A stretch of 64,000 bases of DNA, taken from Caulobacter sp. FWC26. GTDB lineage: Bacteria; Pseudomonadota; Alphaproteobacteria; Caulobacterales; Caulobacteraceae. The notes under the pieces are model-generated. The model searched no databases. It was given only the letters and a program-made list of their open reading frames with translations, and was not told the DNA's origin. A program made the position numbers and the translations under genes. The DNA lies in NCBI RefSeq assembly GCF_002742645.2, contig NZ_CP033875.1:1054001-1118000 (forward strand). The letters are read 5' to 3'. Positions 17,144 through 25,476 of the stretch are shown one piece after another (position 1 is the first letter of the stretch; each line of letters opens with the position of its first letter).

Positions 17144-17650
17144 TTACGCCGCCATGTTGGCGATGTGCTGGCGGTTGATGCGGATGACGCCCAACTGCTC
17201 CAGCGACAGCAGCAGGCGCCACAGCTGCGACAGCTCCAGCCCCAGTGACCGGCGCATGGCCGGGCTCTCCAGCGCCTTGAGGTCGATGGCGAGGCCGGCG
17301 CTGAGCCCGCTGCGCTCGCCGTCGTCGTCCTCCAGCGGTCCCATGCGCTCGACGAGGCCGCGGGCGACCAGCGCCTTGAGGCGGCGGCGGACCGTCTCGC
17401 TGGAGACGTTCAGCGCGGCGGCCACGCCCTCGATCGACACCGGGTGGCGCTCGTCGCCGGCCTCGGGATCGTTCAGGTCGGCGCGGCGGCTGGCGGGCAG
17501 GTGCTGCAGATTGGCGGCGGCGATGGTGTGGACGATCAGGAACTCCAACGGGTCCAGGTCCAGCGCCCGCTGGCGGGCGTCGATCCAGTTGAGGACGAAG
17601 GTCGTGGTCGTGCGGCGGACGGCGCGGGCGACATCGCTGGGGATCAACAT
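17144..17650 (-). CDS. Winged-helix transcriptional regulator of unknown target
   Basis: The 168-residue protein starts at ATG 17650, with GGAG upstream. The middle carries a winged helix (VSIEGVAAALNVSSETVRRRLKAL) similar to Crp/GntR-type helices, and the rest is helical. No ligand domain is obvious. It follows the SDR gene at 17685 on the same strand with 34 bp between, and may be co-transcribed with the DUF3429 and SDR genes. A frame extending to 17710 exists but would overlap the SDR gene. Confidence 0.75.
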   Translation of the reverse strand: MLIPSDVARAVRRTTTTFVLNWIDARQRALDLDPLEFLIVHTIAAANLQHLPASRRADLNDPEAGDERHPVSIEGVAAALNVSSETVRRRLKALVARGLVERMGPLEDDDGERSGLSAGLAIDLKALESPAMRRSLGLELSQLWRLLLSLEQLGVIRINRQHIANMAA

Positions 17651-17684
17651 GCGGGGCGTCTCCGAGGGGGGAAGGGTGAGCGGC

Positions 17685-18407
17685 TCACCAGGGGATGGGC
17701 TGGCCGTCATGGGCGAAGAAGCCGCCGCTATCGGCGGGCTCCAGCTGGGACAGCACCTTGAGCAGGCGCTGGGCGGCGTCGTCGGGGGTGAACAGGGTCC
17801 TGGGCGAGCGGGCGAAGGGTGCGCTGAGCGGGGTGGCGACCGTGCCGGGGTGCAGCGCCACGCAGACGGCGCGCGGGCGCTCGCGTTGCAGTTCCAGCGC
17901 CTGGCAGCGGATCATCATGTTCAGCGCCGCCTTGCTGGCGCGATAGGCGTGCCAGCCGCCCAGCCGGTTGTCGCCGATGCTGCCGACCCGCGCGGAGAGC
18001 GCGGCGATGACGCTCGGCTCGTCCTTGGGGAGCAGCGGGGCCAGGTGCTTGAGCACCAGGCTGGGGATGACGGCGTTGACCTCGAACAGGCGCTGCATCG
18101 CCGCAGCGCTGACCGCGCGCATGCTCTTTTCCGGCGTCAGATCGGTATCGTGCAGCAGGCCCGTGGTGATCAGCAGCAGGCTGAGGCTGCCCCGCTCGCG
18201 CAGCTGCCGGGCGAGATCGGCGAGGGCGGCTTCGTCCAGCAGGTCCAGCGCGAGGAACGGGGTGCGGGGATCCTCGGGCCAGTCGTCCGGACGGGCGCGG
18301 CCGACGCCGACGACGGCGCTCCAGCCGGGCTCGGCGGCCAGGCGCGCCACGAAGGCGCGGCCAAGACCGCCGCTGGCGCCCACGACGACGGCGAGGCGTC
18401 CGCTCAT
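17685..18407 (-). CDS. Short-chain dehydrogenase/reductase
   Basis: This 240-residue NAD(P)-dependent oxidoreductase has the nucleotide-binding Rossmann glycine motif (VVGASGGLGRAF) at its N-terminus and the YxxxK active site (YRASKAAL), with an upstream Ser in LSARVGSIGDN. The C-terminal HPGTVATPLSAPF loop is typical of SDRs resembling CsgA or the cis-dihydrodiol type. The substrate is unknown. Its ATG overlaps the end of the DUF3429 gene by four bases, so the two are coupled. Confidence 0.88.
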   Translation of the reverse strand: MSGRLAVVVGASGGLGRAFVARLAAEPGWSAVVGVGRARPDDWPEDPRTPFLALDLLDEAALADLARQLRERGSLSLLLITTGLLHDTDLTPEKSMRAVSAAAMQRLFEVNAVIPSLVLKHLAPLLPKDEPSVIAALSARVGSIGDNRLGGWHAYRASKAALNMMIRCQALELQRERPRAVCVALHPGTVATPLSAPFARSPRTLFTPDDAAQRLLKVLSQLEPADSGGFFAHDGQPIPW

Positions 18408-18910
18408 GCGGGCAGGCTCGCCAGTAGCGCGCCGACCAGCAGAGACCCGCAGGCGACGACGGTGAGCGGCAGGCGCAGTTTGCGGTACCAGTCGGGTAGG
18501 GTGCGGGCGGTCATGTCCCACACGCCCTGCGCCGCGAGCGCGACGGCGAGGCCCAGCAGGCCGGCCGCGACCAAGGCGGACGAGCCGGCGCCGGCGACCA
18601 GCGCTGCGACGGCGAAGCCGACGATCGGCGGCGCCATGGCGATCACCAGGGTGGCGATATCCGCCCGCGCGCCCAGCGCGGCTTGCGCCGCCCGGACGCC
18701 GCCGAGAAAGGCGAGGATCGCGCCGGCGTAGGCGGCCTGGGCGATCCAGGCGGTCCCCGCCGGCAGCGCGCCGACCAAGAACAGAAGGGGCGGGGCCACG
18801 AACGGGATCAAGCCCAGGGCGCCGAGCACGGCCATGGCCCTGGCGACGCCGGCCTCCGCGCGCGGGGCGTTATCGCTACGAGGCTCGAGGATATGGATCG
18901 CGCCGTCCAT
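18404..18910 (-). CDS. DUF3429-like membrane protein
   Basis: This 168-residue inner-membrane protein has about five hydrophobic helices. AGAILAFLGGVRAA and the C-terminal LPDWYRKLRLPLTV resemble the DUF3429 family. The function is not known to me. It is coupled by a four-base overlap to the downstream SDR gene, and that pairing, together with the winged-helix regulator, is the only clue to its role. The N-terminal 20 residues are hydrophilic. Confidence 0.75.
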   Translation of the reverse strand: MDGAIHILEPRSDNAPRAEAGVARAMAVLGALGLIPFVAPPLLFLVGALPAGTAWIAQAAYAGAILAFLGGVRAAQAALGARADIATLVIAMAPPIVGFAVAALVAGAGSSALVAAGLLGLAVALAAQGVWDMTARTLPDWYRKLRLPLTVVACGSLLVGALLASLPA

Positions 18911-18967
18911 AAGGCGTCTCCCTCGGTCAAACCGGATCGAGGGATATTTAGTGTATCAACTGGTATA

Positions 18968-19002
18968 AAGAAAGGGCGGCGAACCGCTTAAGGGTTCGCC
19001 GC
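18968..19002 (-). terminator. Rho-independent terminator of the TetR gene
   Basis: A perfect 10-bp stem (GCGGCGAACC at 18976-18985, GGTTCGCCGC at 18993-19002) is followed on the minus strand by CCCTTTCTTTAT. It lies six bases past the TetR-family stop codon. Confidence 0.8.
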
Positions 19003-19007
19003 GACGT

Positions 19008-19703
19008 TTAGCGCCAATCCGCGGCCGCCAGAACCGGCGCCGGCGGCTCGTCGGTTCCCCAGACGGGCGGCGATACGGCGAAGGCGCGCAGGAACGCCCC
19101 GCAGGTGCTGGCGATCAGCTTCTCCAGGTTCATGGCGCGGAGATGCGCGCCCTCCAACTGGTCCTGATGCAGGCAGGCCAGCAGCAGCGGCGAGACCAGT
19201 TGCAGCGCCGCCATGCGCGGATCGACATCGGCCCGCATCTCCCCGCGCGCGATGTGCAGTTGCAGCCGCGCCTCCAGCGCCTGCAAGGTCGGCTCGACAA
19301 TATGCTCCAGGGCCGGGCGGCCATAGCTCGGGTCCATCAGGCCCTCGGCCAGGCTGAGGGCGAACACATCGCCCAGGCGCACCGTCTTCTCGGCCCGCAG
19401 CGCGTTCACCAGGCTGCGAGCATAGGTGTAGATCGAGGCCTCGAAAGGCAGATCGCTCAGGCGCTGGGCGTTGAGGCCCGGGCGGCCACGGCGCAGACAC
19501 TCCTCCAGCACCGCATCGATGACCGCACGGCGGTCACCAAAGTAGTGCCGCAGAGTCGGCGGCGACACCTCGGCGGCGGCCGCAAGGTCACGAAAGCTCG
19601 CACGCTCGCCACCCCGCGCCATCAGGTGCAGCGTAATCTTCTCCAACAGGTCACGGCGCTTGGCCTCGTGATCGAGATCCTTGGCGCCCTTGGTTCTGGA
19701 CAA
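19008..19703 (-). CDS. TetR-family transcriptional regulator
   Basis: This roughly 231-residue repressor has an N-terminal helix-turn-helix (FRDLAAAAEVSPPTLRHYFGDR) and an all-helical ligand domain. I chose the TTG at 19703, because AAGGAG lies 10 bases upstream and translation before it looks non-coding. No ATG lies between there and the HTH except one that would remove the first helix. The target is unknown. The divergent side (19704-19836) leads back to the tautomerase gene end, so no divergent partner is visible. Confidence 0.82.
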   Translation of the reverse strand: MSRTKGAKDLDHEAKRRDLLEKITLHLMARGGERASFRDLAAAAEVSPPTLRHYFGDRRAVIDAVLEECLRRGRPGLNAQRLSDLPFEASIYTYARSLVNALRAEKTVRLGDVFALSLAEGLMDPSYGRPALEHIVEPTLQALEARLQLHIARGEMRADVDPRMAALQLVSPLLLACLHQDQLEGAHLRAMNLEKLIASTCGAFLRAFAVSPPVWGTDEPPAPVLAAADWR

Positions 19704-19836
19704 GGTGAACGCACTCCTTCGCGGCCAAGATACCGTCGCCGCCCAGGCGGCGCAAACCTTGGCCCCCTCGGAATCCCCAGGGTCCGGCGGGCGCGTGGCC
19801 TTTGAATGGCGCCGCGCCACCATGCCACGCATCAAG

Positions 19837-20049
19837 TCATTCCGGCCTTTTTCTAAGCGCCCGGTAGGTCTCTACGGGCAGGCCGCCGACGCCCCAGTTT
19901 TCAAGCGCGACCTCATCGATTACGACGAAGGTCGTGTTCGGATCCTTGCCCAGAACCTCGCTGAGAAGGGTGGTCACGCCCGCGATCAGGTCAGCCTTCT
20001 GTTCGGCCGTGACGCCTTCGCGGGTCACCTGGATGTTCACATAGGGCAT
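19837..20049 (-). CDS. 4-oxalocrotonate tautomerase-like enzyme
   Basis: The 70-residue protein starts MPYVNIQVTREG, which after Met removal exposes the catalytic Pro1 of the tautomerase superfamily. Length and the TFVVIDEVALENWGVGG region fit the 2-hydroxymuconate tautomerase group. The substrate cannot be told. It lies 4 bp downstream of the NTF2-like gene on the same strand, and the two are probably one operon controlled by the divergent HxlR regulator. Confidence 0.88.
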   Translation of the reverse strand: MPYVNIQVTREGVTAEQKADLIAGVTTLLSEVLGKDPNTTFVVIDEVALENWGVGGLPVETYRALRKRPE

Positions 20050-20053
20050 GGGA

Positions 20054-20488
20054 TCAGCCTTTCTCGATAATCTGGAAGACCTTGGCGATGATCCGCCAGC
20101 GGCCGTCTTCACGGACGAGTGTCAGCAGGTCGACGAAGTCGCGCGCGCCCAGCGTGCAACGTACGCGCACCGCGGCGGCGTTGGGCCCGGCGAAGGCGAT
20201 CTCGTCGATGATGTCCCGGCGTGGATCCGCCGAAGCCGCGGGCGGGGTGCGCCCGCGCACCACCTCGAAATAGGTGGGCATGTCACGATAGAGCGCCGGG
20301 CTTTCGTCCGCCGTGGCGTAGATCGCCCGGGGATGAAACACCTCCGCCAGCAGATCCACGTCGCAGGCGTAGAGCGCGTCGAAGTACTTCTGGAGGACGT
20401 CCTGGACACCGGCGAAGTCGCTCAAGGTGTCTCGGTACGGCGGCGAAGCTTCCAGGCGATGGCGAGCGTCCTGGGCGTAAGGTGTCAT
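20054..20488 (-). CDS. NTF2-like / SnoaL-type protein (Lumazine_bd_2-like)
   Basis: This 144-residue cone-shaped-fold protein shows the family pattern: an N-terminal helix (DVLQKYFDALYACDVDLLAEVF), HPRAIYATADE, and a C-terminal strand pair (DFVDLLTLVREDGRWRIIAKVF). Members are small-molecule isomerases, dehydratases or binding proteins; the specific role is unknown. The divergent HxlR gene and adjacent tautomerase suggest a small catabolic or detoxification unit. Confidence 0.8.
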   Translation of the reverse strand: MTPYAQDARHRLEASPPYRDTLSDFAGVQDVLQKYFDALYACDVDLLAEVFHPRAIYATADESPALYRDMPTYFEVVRGRTPPAASADPRRDIIDEIAFAGPNAAAVRVRCTLGARDFVDLLTLVREDGRWRIIAKVFQIIEKG

Positions 20489-20559
20489 GGCGTGGTCTCC
20501 GGTTGAGGGCCACCGCGCAGGTATGATTACGCGTTACGCTTGCCTACCTGGTTTCCAAT

Positions 20560-20593
20560 GGTTACTGCGCTTTGACGTTTCCTGGTGGTAACC
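20560..20593. promoter_or_regulatory. Inverted repeat in the HxlR divergent promoter
   Basis: GGTTAC (20560-20565) and GTAACC (20588-20593) form a spaced dyad within the 116-bp divergent region between the NTF2-like gene and the HxlR gene, with a CCTGGT repeat at 20547 and 20581. It is a candidate HxlR operator. Confidence 0.4.
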
Positions 20594-20604
20594 GAGCGTT
20601 TGGC

Positions 20605-20964
20605 ATGGTCCTGAAAGTCCGAAAGAATCGCAGCGCGCCGCCGCCCGAACCGTGCGCGCTGACGGAGTGCATGGCCGTCATCTCCGGCGCATGGGCTCCG
20701 AATGTGATCTGGCATCTGCGCGCCGGCCCAAGGCGGTTCAGCGAGCTGCGGACCGATATCCCGCCGGTGTCGGCCAAGGTGCTGTCCCAGCGGCTCAAGG
20801 AACTGGAGGCCCGGGGTGTGCTCTCGCGAACGATCCAGCCCACCTCGCCGCCGTCAGTGGAATACGCCCTGACGCCGCTAGGCGAAGGACTCGTTCCGGC
20901 CTTGGAGGCGATCGTGGCGGTCGGGCATCGGCTCAAGGCGGCGCATGCGGCTGAGCGCGCATGA
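20605..20964 (+). CDS. HxlR-family transcriptional regulator
   Basis: This 119-residue winged-helix regulator has the HxlR hallmarks: a single N-terminal Cys (PCALTECMAVISGAWAP), then FSELRTDIPPVSAKVLSQRL and a wing ending VEYALTPLGEGL. Members respond to aldehydes, quinones or oxidation and often regulate a divergent enzyme gene. Here the divergent partners are the NTF2-like and tautomerase genes. The start at 20605 is preferred; an in-frame ATG-like start at 20572 would add 11 residues. Confidence 0.88.
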   Translation: MVLKVRKNRSAPPPEPCALTECMAVISGAWAPNVIWHLRAGPRRFSELRTDIPPVSAKVLSQRLKELEARGVLSRTIQPTSPPSVEYALTPLGEGLVPALEAIVAVGHRLKAAHAAERA

Positions 20965-20985
20965 GTCGCGAGGCCTCGGCCCTCC

Positions 20986-21354
20986 CTAGCGGGGGTCCAG
21001 GCTCCGAAGATAGGCCTTCAGGTCCGCCCGCTGATCGTCGTCGAACTTGACCTGCGGCATGCGCGGATGAGTAGGCGGGGAGCCTTCCTCGGGCGGCGAT
21101 TGCGGCGACAGCATGCCTTCAGAGAGCACGCGATCCAGGCCGCCGGGCGGGTAACGCAGGTAGAGCTTGGCGAAGGCCGGCGCGCCGGTGAGGGGGCTCT
21201 TCAGCCCGCTCACCGCGTGACAGCCGCCGCACTGGCGCTGGGCCAGCTTCTGGCCGTTGACCGCTGAGGCCTGGGCGCTGGCGGCCGTCGCCGTGGCGGC
21301 AAGACCGCCGGCCAGGAGTGAGGCGGCGACGAGCGTGCGGATCGGACGCGGCAT
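20986..21354 (-). CDS. Small periplasmic c-type cytochrome
   Basis: This 122-residue protein has a signal peptide (cleavage near ASAQA), one haem-binding site (QCGGCH), and a distal Met ligand candidate in HPRMPQVKF. It is a monohaem class I cytochrome acting in electron transfer in the periplasm. It is monocistronic and convergent with the HxlR gene. The partner is unknown. Confidence 0.88.
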   Translation of the reverse strand: MPRPIRTLVAASLLAGGLAATATAASAQASAVNGQKLAQRQCGGCHAVSGLKSPLTGAPAFAKLYLRYPPGGLDRVLSEGMLSPQSPPEEGSPPTHPRMPQVKFDDDQRADLKAYLRSLDPR

Positions 21355-21472
21355 GGCGGGCTCCTGTTCGCAGCGAAGTCTAGAGCCATCCGGGCGTCAG
21401 GTCAGTCGGTAAGAACACCTACCGCCCTGACAGCGAACGGCGTTCGGGGGGGGCGTTGACTCGCTCAAATGC

Positions 21473-21527
21473 TGTGTGACATACAGTGTGTATCGCACAC
21501 CATGTGCCACACACTATGCGTCACACA
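21473..21527. promoter_or_regulatory. 55-bp dyad, probable PadR autoregulatory operator
   Basis: TGTGTGAC at 21473-21480 pairs with GTCACACA at 21520-21527. Inside, AGTGTGT (21485-21491) pairs with ACACACT (21509-21515). Together they make a long imperfect palindrome centred near 21500. It ends 4 bp before the PadR ATG, leaving no visible ribosome site, so the mRNA may be leaderless. Confidence 0.65.
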
Positions 21528-21531
21528 CCCC

Positions 21532-21861
21532 ATGCCGACTGATACGGACATCTTTGAATCGCTCCGCCAGGAGCTGCGGCGGGGGACCTTGATCCTCGCC
21601 GTCCTCGCTCAGCTAAGGGAAGAGCGCTACGGCTACAGCCTGCGTCAGGCGCTCTCGTCTGTGGGCGTAGAGATCGACGAAGGCGCGCTCTATCCGATGC
21701 TGCGGCGGTTGGAAGCCCAAGGGCTGCTGGCCAGCGAATGGCGCGAGGAAGACAAGCGCAAGAAGCGTTTCTATCAGCTGTCGAACGAGGGGAGGGGCGT
21801 TCTGGCCCGCCTCGCCGATGAATGGCGCGCGATCAACGCCGCCCTGGAGCCGCTGCTGTGA
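21532..21861 (+). CDS. PadR-family transcriptional regulator
   Basis: This 109-residue winged-helix regulator (LILAVLAQLREERYGYSLRQAL, EGALYPMLRRLEAQGLL, KKRFYQLSNEG) is of the short PadR type. Such genes typically precede an HAAS-domain membrane protein, as here, and repress it. The ATG at 21532 follows the palindromic operator. An earlier in-frame ATG at 21469 would translate the operator and is unlikely. The next gene starts 33 bp downstream. Confidence 0.9.
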   Translation: MPTDTDIFESLRQELRRGTLILAVLAQLREERYGYSLRQALSSVGVEIDEGALYPMLRRLEAQGLLASEWREEDKRKKRFYQLSNEGRGVLARLADEWRAINAALEPLL

Positions 21862-21893
21862 CAGCGGCCACCCTTACCGAAGGACCCCATGAC

Positions 21894-22865
21894 ATGAGCG
21901 ATCTGATCGATCGTTATCTGGGCGCGGTCGCCGCCCTGCTGCCCAAGGCCTCGCGCCAGGACATCGTCGCCGAGCTGCGCGACCTGATAGTCAACCGCGT
22001 CGAGGAGCGCGAGGCGGCTCTTGGCCGTCCGCTGGACAAGCGCGAGACCGAAGCCCTGCTGCGCGAGATCGGTCACCCGATCGCCGTGGCCGGCCGCTAT
22101 GGCCCGCGCACCGCCCTGATCGGTCCCGAGATCTATCCGTTCTGGCTGTTCGGCGTGAAGGTCCTCTTGGCGGTGGCGGCCCTGGCGGCGGTGATCCCGG
22201 CGGGCGTGGCCATGCTGACGGCCCATGGCGATGCGCGCCTGGTGATGCGGACGGTCACGGACTTCATCCCCACGGCCCTGACCCTGATTGGCGCAGCGAC
22301 CCTGATCGGAGCCGCGATCGAGCGTGGCTGGATCGGAACCGAGGGCTTCCAGAACTAGAAGGTCAGTGAACTGCCCCGGGTTCCCAAGTCCAAGGAATGG
22401 TTCTTCAAGAGCCGGTTCGATGGCCTTTTCGAGACGGCGGTGACCCTGCTGTTCATCGGTTGGTGGACCGGAGCGGTGGAATTCCCGACGGGCAATGTCA
22501 TCACCACGCGCGGGGGCGAGGTGGCCCTGACCTTCTCGCCCATCTTTCAGGCGCTCTACTGGCCCATCCTGGTCATGGCGGTGGTGCAGGTGGTCTCGGG
22601 TCTGATCCTCGTGATGAAGCCGGGCTGGGTGCGGGCGCGGGCGGGCGCCGAAATCATCGGCGCGCTGATCGGTTTGGCCATCGCCGCCGCTCTCTGGCCG
22701 GCCATGCCGCTGGTCACTCTCGTTGCGCCGGAGGCGACGGTGGCTGGCTTGGCCAATCTGCAGAAGACGGTGGACCTTACCTTCCAGGTCGCGCTGTGGG
22801 TCGCTGTGGCCACCAATCTGCTGAAGCTGATCGTCGACACCTGGCGGCTGATCCGGGGGCGTTAG
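21894..22865 (+). pseudogene. HAAS-type membrane protein gene interrupted by an in-frame amber codon
   Basis: The two open halves (to 22358, and on from the same frame) read as one protein of about 323 codons. The N-terminal cytoplasmic HAAS-like domain (LIDRYLGAVAALLPKASRQD, RDLIVNRVEERE) leads to several membrane helices (FGVKVLLAVAALAAVIPAG, then LLFIGWWTGAVEF, ending LIVDTWRLIRGR). The only break is TAG at 22356-22358, within GFQN-stop-KVSELPRVPKSKEW. A Trp (TGG) is expected there from the W-x-P/LP pattern of relatives. Either it is a recent nonsense mutation or the first 154 residues are made alone. Its PadR regulator lies directly upstream. Confidence 0.8.
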
Positions 22866-23282
22866 CTCAGGTCGCGCGGGGCGCTCTCGAGCTCCTCGCG
22901 CATCCCCTTGTCGTTAACCTTGTGTCGTTGCCGAGTAACGATAAGTCCCGTTTCAGATTCCCGCCTGATGGGTTGAGCAAAGGCGCGACGGGGCCTTGGC
23001 GGCCGCAAAAAAACGACGATCGGACGTGTCCAGCTTTTCGCGAGGATTCAAGGCGTTAACGTTTCGACTGTGCGGCGCTTAGGCGCAGGCGCCATGTTGC
23101 GGCGCGGCAAGTGCTTGCGAGTCGGTCATGGATACGTCATAAGCCGCTACAAGCAGGATCTTGGCCACAGCGTGATACGGCCAGTCCTCCGCTTCGGAAG
23201 AGTCTCCGCCAGTGATTTTTGCGGGGTTTCCGGGGCGCTTTTGTCGGGGAGCCGGAGGCTCTCGCCGCGCAGGACACGAGTT
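22866..23282. other. Intergenic region before the SleB gene
   Basis: No gene is supported here. It contains GTTAACC at about 22914 and GTTAAC at about 23056 (partial CtrA-like words) and the likely promoter of the cell-wall hydrolase. An open frame from 23070 continues into that gene, but its first 70 residues have no protein-like pattern. Confidence 0.5.
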
Positions 23283-24419
23283 TTGTATATCAAGTCGCAG
23301 ACGCGCGCGGACGCGCGCGGGCTGGTCGGCGCCGTATTGGTGGGGTCCATCACGGGCCTCGCCCTTGGCGGCGTTTACCTTCTGGGTGGCCTGGCCCAAT
23401 CGGCCTCGACCCACGCCCGCGTCGCCCGATTGGCGGAAGGCGCTTCGGGGGATTTCTCCGAAGCGGCGATGCTCAGCGCTTCTACGCGTATGGACCCCGG
23501 CGCGCTCGCCGTGGCCAAGCGTCATGATCCCCAACTTTTCGCTGCCGTCGATCAGCGTGATCGCCAGTCGGCGATGCTGGCCGCCCGCCTTGAAGGCGCC
23601 GGTTCTGCCCTGCTGCCCGGCCAGAGCGGCCGCACCGGCCCGCTGATGCTGCGCGCCAGTTTCGGCACGATGTTCAACGGCGCGGGGGCCGGTCCGTTCC
23701 AGATCGGCAACGCCCTGCAGAGCTCGCGCGAGCTCGAATGCCTGGCTCAGGCGATCTATTACGAGGCCAGGGGCGAGACCCCCAGCGGTCAGGCGGCCGT
23801 GGCTCAGGTGGTGTTGAACCGCGTGCGCCACCCGGCCTTCCCGAAGTCGATCTGCGGCGTCGTGTTCCAGGGCGCCTACAATCGCACGGGCTGTCAGTTC
23901 AGCTTCGCCTGCGATGGCTCGATGCGCCGCGCCCGCGAGGGCGGCGCCTGGAGCCGCGCCCGCAAGGTCGCCGCCCGCGCCCTGGCCGGCACAATGGCCA
24001 GCGAAGTCGGCTCGGCCACCCACTTCCACACGGTCAACGTCTCGCCGGGCTGGGGTCCGCGCCTGCTGCGCGTGACCCAGGTGGGGATGCACATCTTCTA
24101 TCGCTTCGGCCGCCGTGGCGGGGGCTCGAGCCTGTCGCCGACGGTCGACGATATCGCGCCGTCCGAGATCGCCAGCCTGACGGCCGACGGTCACGGGCCC
24201 GTGGCCTATACCACCCTGGCGCGCCTGGAACCGGGCGCCAGCGCCCCGGGCGTAGGCGGTCCGATCGGTCCGGTCTCCGAGCCGGCCTCCGCGCCGAACG
24301 TCGCGCCCGCGAAGGCTCCGACCCTGACGCCCGTCAAGTCGATGGCGCCGGCCAACGACAAGCCGGTGCTCGAAGGCCTTAAGGCTACAGTAGGGGCCGG
24401 GAGCGGAGCTGCTTCCTGA
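23283..24419 (+). CDS. SleB-family cell wall hydrolase
   Basis: This is a predicted peptidoglycan hydrolase (lytic transglycosylase-like) with an N-terminal membrane anchor (GLVGAVLVGSITGLALGGVY) and the SleB catalytic domain in the middle. The motifs ECLAQAIYYEARGE (catalytic Glu), GQAAVAQVVLNRVRHPAFP and GCQFSFACDG are clear, and the C-terminal tail is Pro/Ala-rich. I propose a TTG start at 23283 (MYIKSQTRADARG, basic residues before the anchor), giving 378 residues. A GTG at 23070 is the alternative. The 3' end overlaps the convergent SDR gene by 35 bases. Confidence 0.85.
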   Translation: MYIKSQTRADARGLVGAVLVGSITGLALGGVYLLGGLAQSASTHARVARLAEGASGDFSEAAMLSASTRMDPGALAVAKRHDPQLFAAVDQRDRQSAMLAARLEGAGSALLPGQSGRTGPLMLRASFGTMFNGAGAGPFQIGNALQSSRELECLAQAIYYEARGETPSGQAAVAQVVLNRVRHPAFPKSICGVVFQGAYNRTGCQFSFACDGSMRRAREGGAWSRARKVAARALAGTMASEVGSATHFHTVNVSPGWGPRLLRVTQVGMHIFYRFGRRGGGSSLSPTVDDIAPSEIASLTADGHGPVAYTTLARLEPGASAPGVGGPIGPVSEPASAPNVAPAKAPTLTPVKSMAPANDKPVLEGLKATVGAGSGAAS

Positions 24420-25179
24420 CGCTGCCGGGCATGTGGCTGGTGGCGAAGCGCATCTGCTTCGCCCGCTTGCCCACCAGATAGTGCAGCGCCTTGCCGTGGG
24501 CGGCCTCCCAGACCACCTGGGCGGCGTCCTCGACGGGATAGACCTCCAGCCCGCCGGCCTTCAGCGACTCTGACATCGACTTGTTGGAGCCGTCCGAGGC
24601 CGCGTTCAGGATCGGCGTCTCGACGAACCACGGCATGACGCAGGCGACGCTGACGCCATAGGCGGCGTACTCGACGTCCAGCGCCTCCGACAGGCCGCGC
24701 ACCGCGAATTTGGTGGCCGAATAGACCGCCAGCTTCGGCGAGCCGTAGAGCCCGGCGCATGACGCGACGTTGATCAGTCGCCCGCCTGCGGCCTTCAGCA
24801 GCGGCAGGCCGGCGCGGGCGCCGTTGATCACGCCTTTGATGTTGATGTCGATCTGGATGTCGCAGTCGGCGTCCGACATCTCGTTCAGCATGCCGAACCG
24901 GGCGACGCCGGCGTTGTTCAGCAGAGCGTCGGCCTTGCCGCCGGTCTCGCGGCCGAACTCGCCGATGGCGTTCTCCCAGGCCTCGCGGTCACGGACGTCG
25001 AGATGATGGATCGAGCCGTTCTCGGGGCTGATGGCCAGCAGCGCCGCTTTCAGTCCCGCCTTGTCGATGTCCGACAGGCCGACGAACCAGCCCTCCTGGG
25101 CGAACCGCTTGGCGCACGCCAGGCCGATGCCGCTGGCCGCGCCCGTGATGAAGATGCTCTTGCGCCCGTTCGCCGGCAT
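24385..25179 (-). CDS. Short-chain dehydrogenase/reductase (SDR)
   Basis: This 264-residue classical SDR has TGAASGIGLACAKRF (cofactor binding), NNAGVARFG, a Ser in LINVASCAGLYG, and the YSATKFA active site. The C-terminus is basic (RKQLRSRPLL), and KALHYLVGKRAK resembles SDRs acting on lipid-like substrates. The ATG at 25179 has a strong GGGAGGGG site upstream; a longer frame to 25206 is less likely. It is convergent and overlapping with the SleB gene. Confidence 0.88.
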   Translation of the reverse strand: MPANGRKSIFITGAASGIGLACAKRFAQEGWFVGLSDIDKAGLKAALLAISPENGSIHHLDVRDREAWENAIGEFGRETGGKADALLNNAGVARFGMLNEMSDADCDIQIDINIKGVINGARAGLPLLKAAGGRLINVASCAGLYGSPKLAVYSATKFAVRGLSEALDVEYAAYGVSVACVMPWFVETPILNAASDGSNKSMSESLKAGGLEVYPVEDAAQVVWEAAHGKALHYLVGKRAKQMRFATSHMPGSVRKQLRSRPLL

Positions 25180-25296
25180 GGACCCCTCCCGTATCATTGT
25201 TATCAATGATCAGATGCCGAACGGGCGGAGGGGTCAAGGGGGCTGTCGCGGCCTTCGCTCCCCCGCCGTCGCGAGGGAGCCTCTGGCCGGGACGGA

Positions 25297-25476
25297 TCAG
25301 TCCGTCTGGTCGTCGACCTCGGCCTCGGGGCCGTTCTTCTTGATCGACTCGATGGCGTTCTTGGCCGAGGCCTTGGACGCGTAGCCCTCGGTCCAGAAGA
25401 TGGTTTCGCTGTTGTAGGTGAAATAGGCGACGAACTCGCCGGCCTTGTTCTTCTTGATGATGAACTTGTGGGCCAT
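25297..25476 (-). CDS. DUF1508 / YegP-like small protein
   Basis: This 59-residue protein (MAHKFIIKKNKAGEFVAYF, then SKASAKNAIESIKKNGPEAE) matches one DUF1508 repeat, with the typical strand-strand-helix of YegP. Function is unknown in the family. AAGGAGAAG upstream supports the start at 25476. It is divergent from the DUF1003 gene. Confidence 0.85.
   Translation of the reverse strand: MAHKFIIKKNKAGEFVAYFTYNSETIFWTEGYASKASAKNAIESIKKNGPEAEVDDQTD

Noticed and set aside
22356..22358. TAG read as pyrrolysine or a deliberate recoding signal.
   Set aside because: There is no sign of pyrrolysine machinery or a downstream stimulatory structure. A Trp-to-stop mutation or sequencing error is simpler.
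22855..22915. GGGGCGTTAGCTCAGG resembles the 5' part of a tRNA with a D-arm.
   Set aside because: No anticodon stem, T-loop (GGTTCGAATCC-like) or 3' acceptor partner follows within tRNA length, and the first bases belong to the end of the preceding coding frame.
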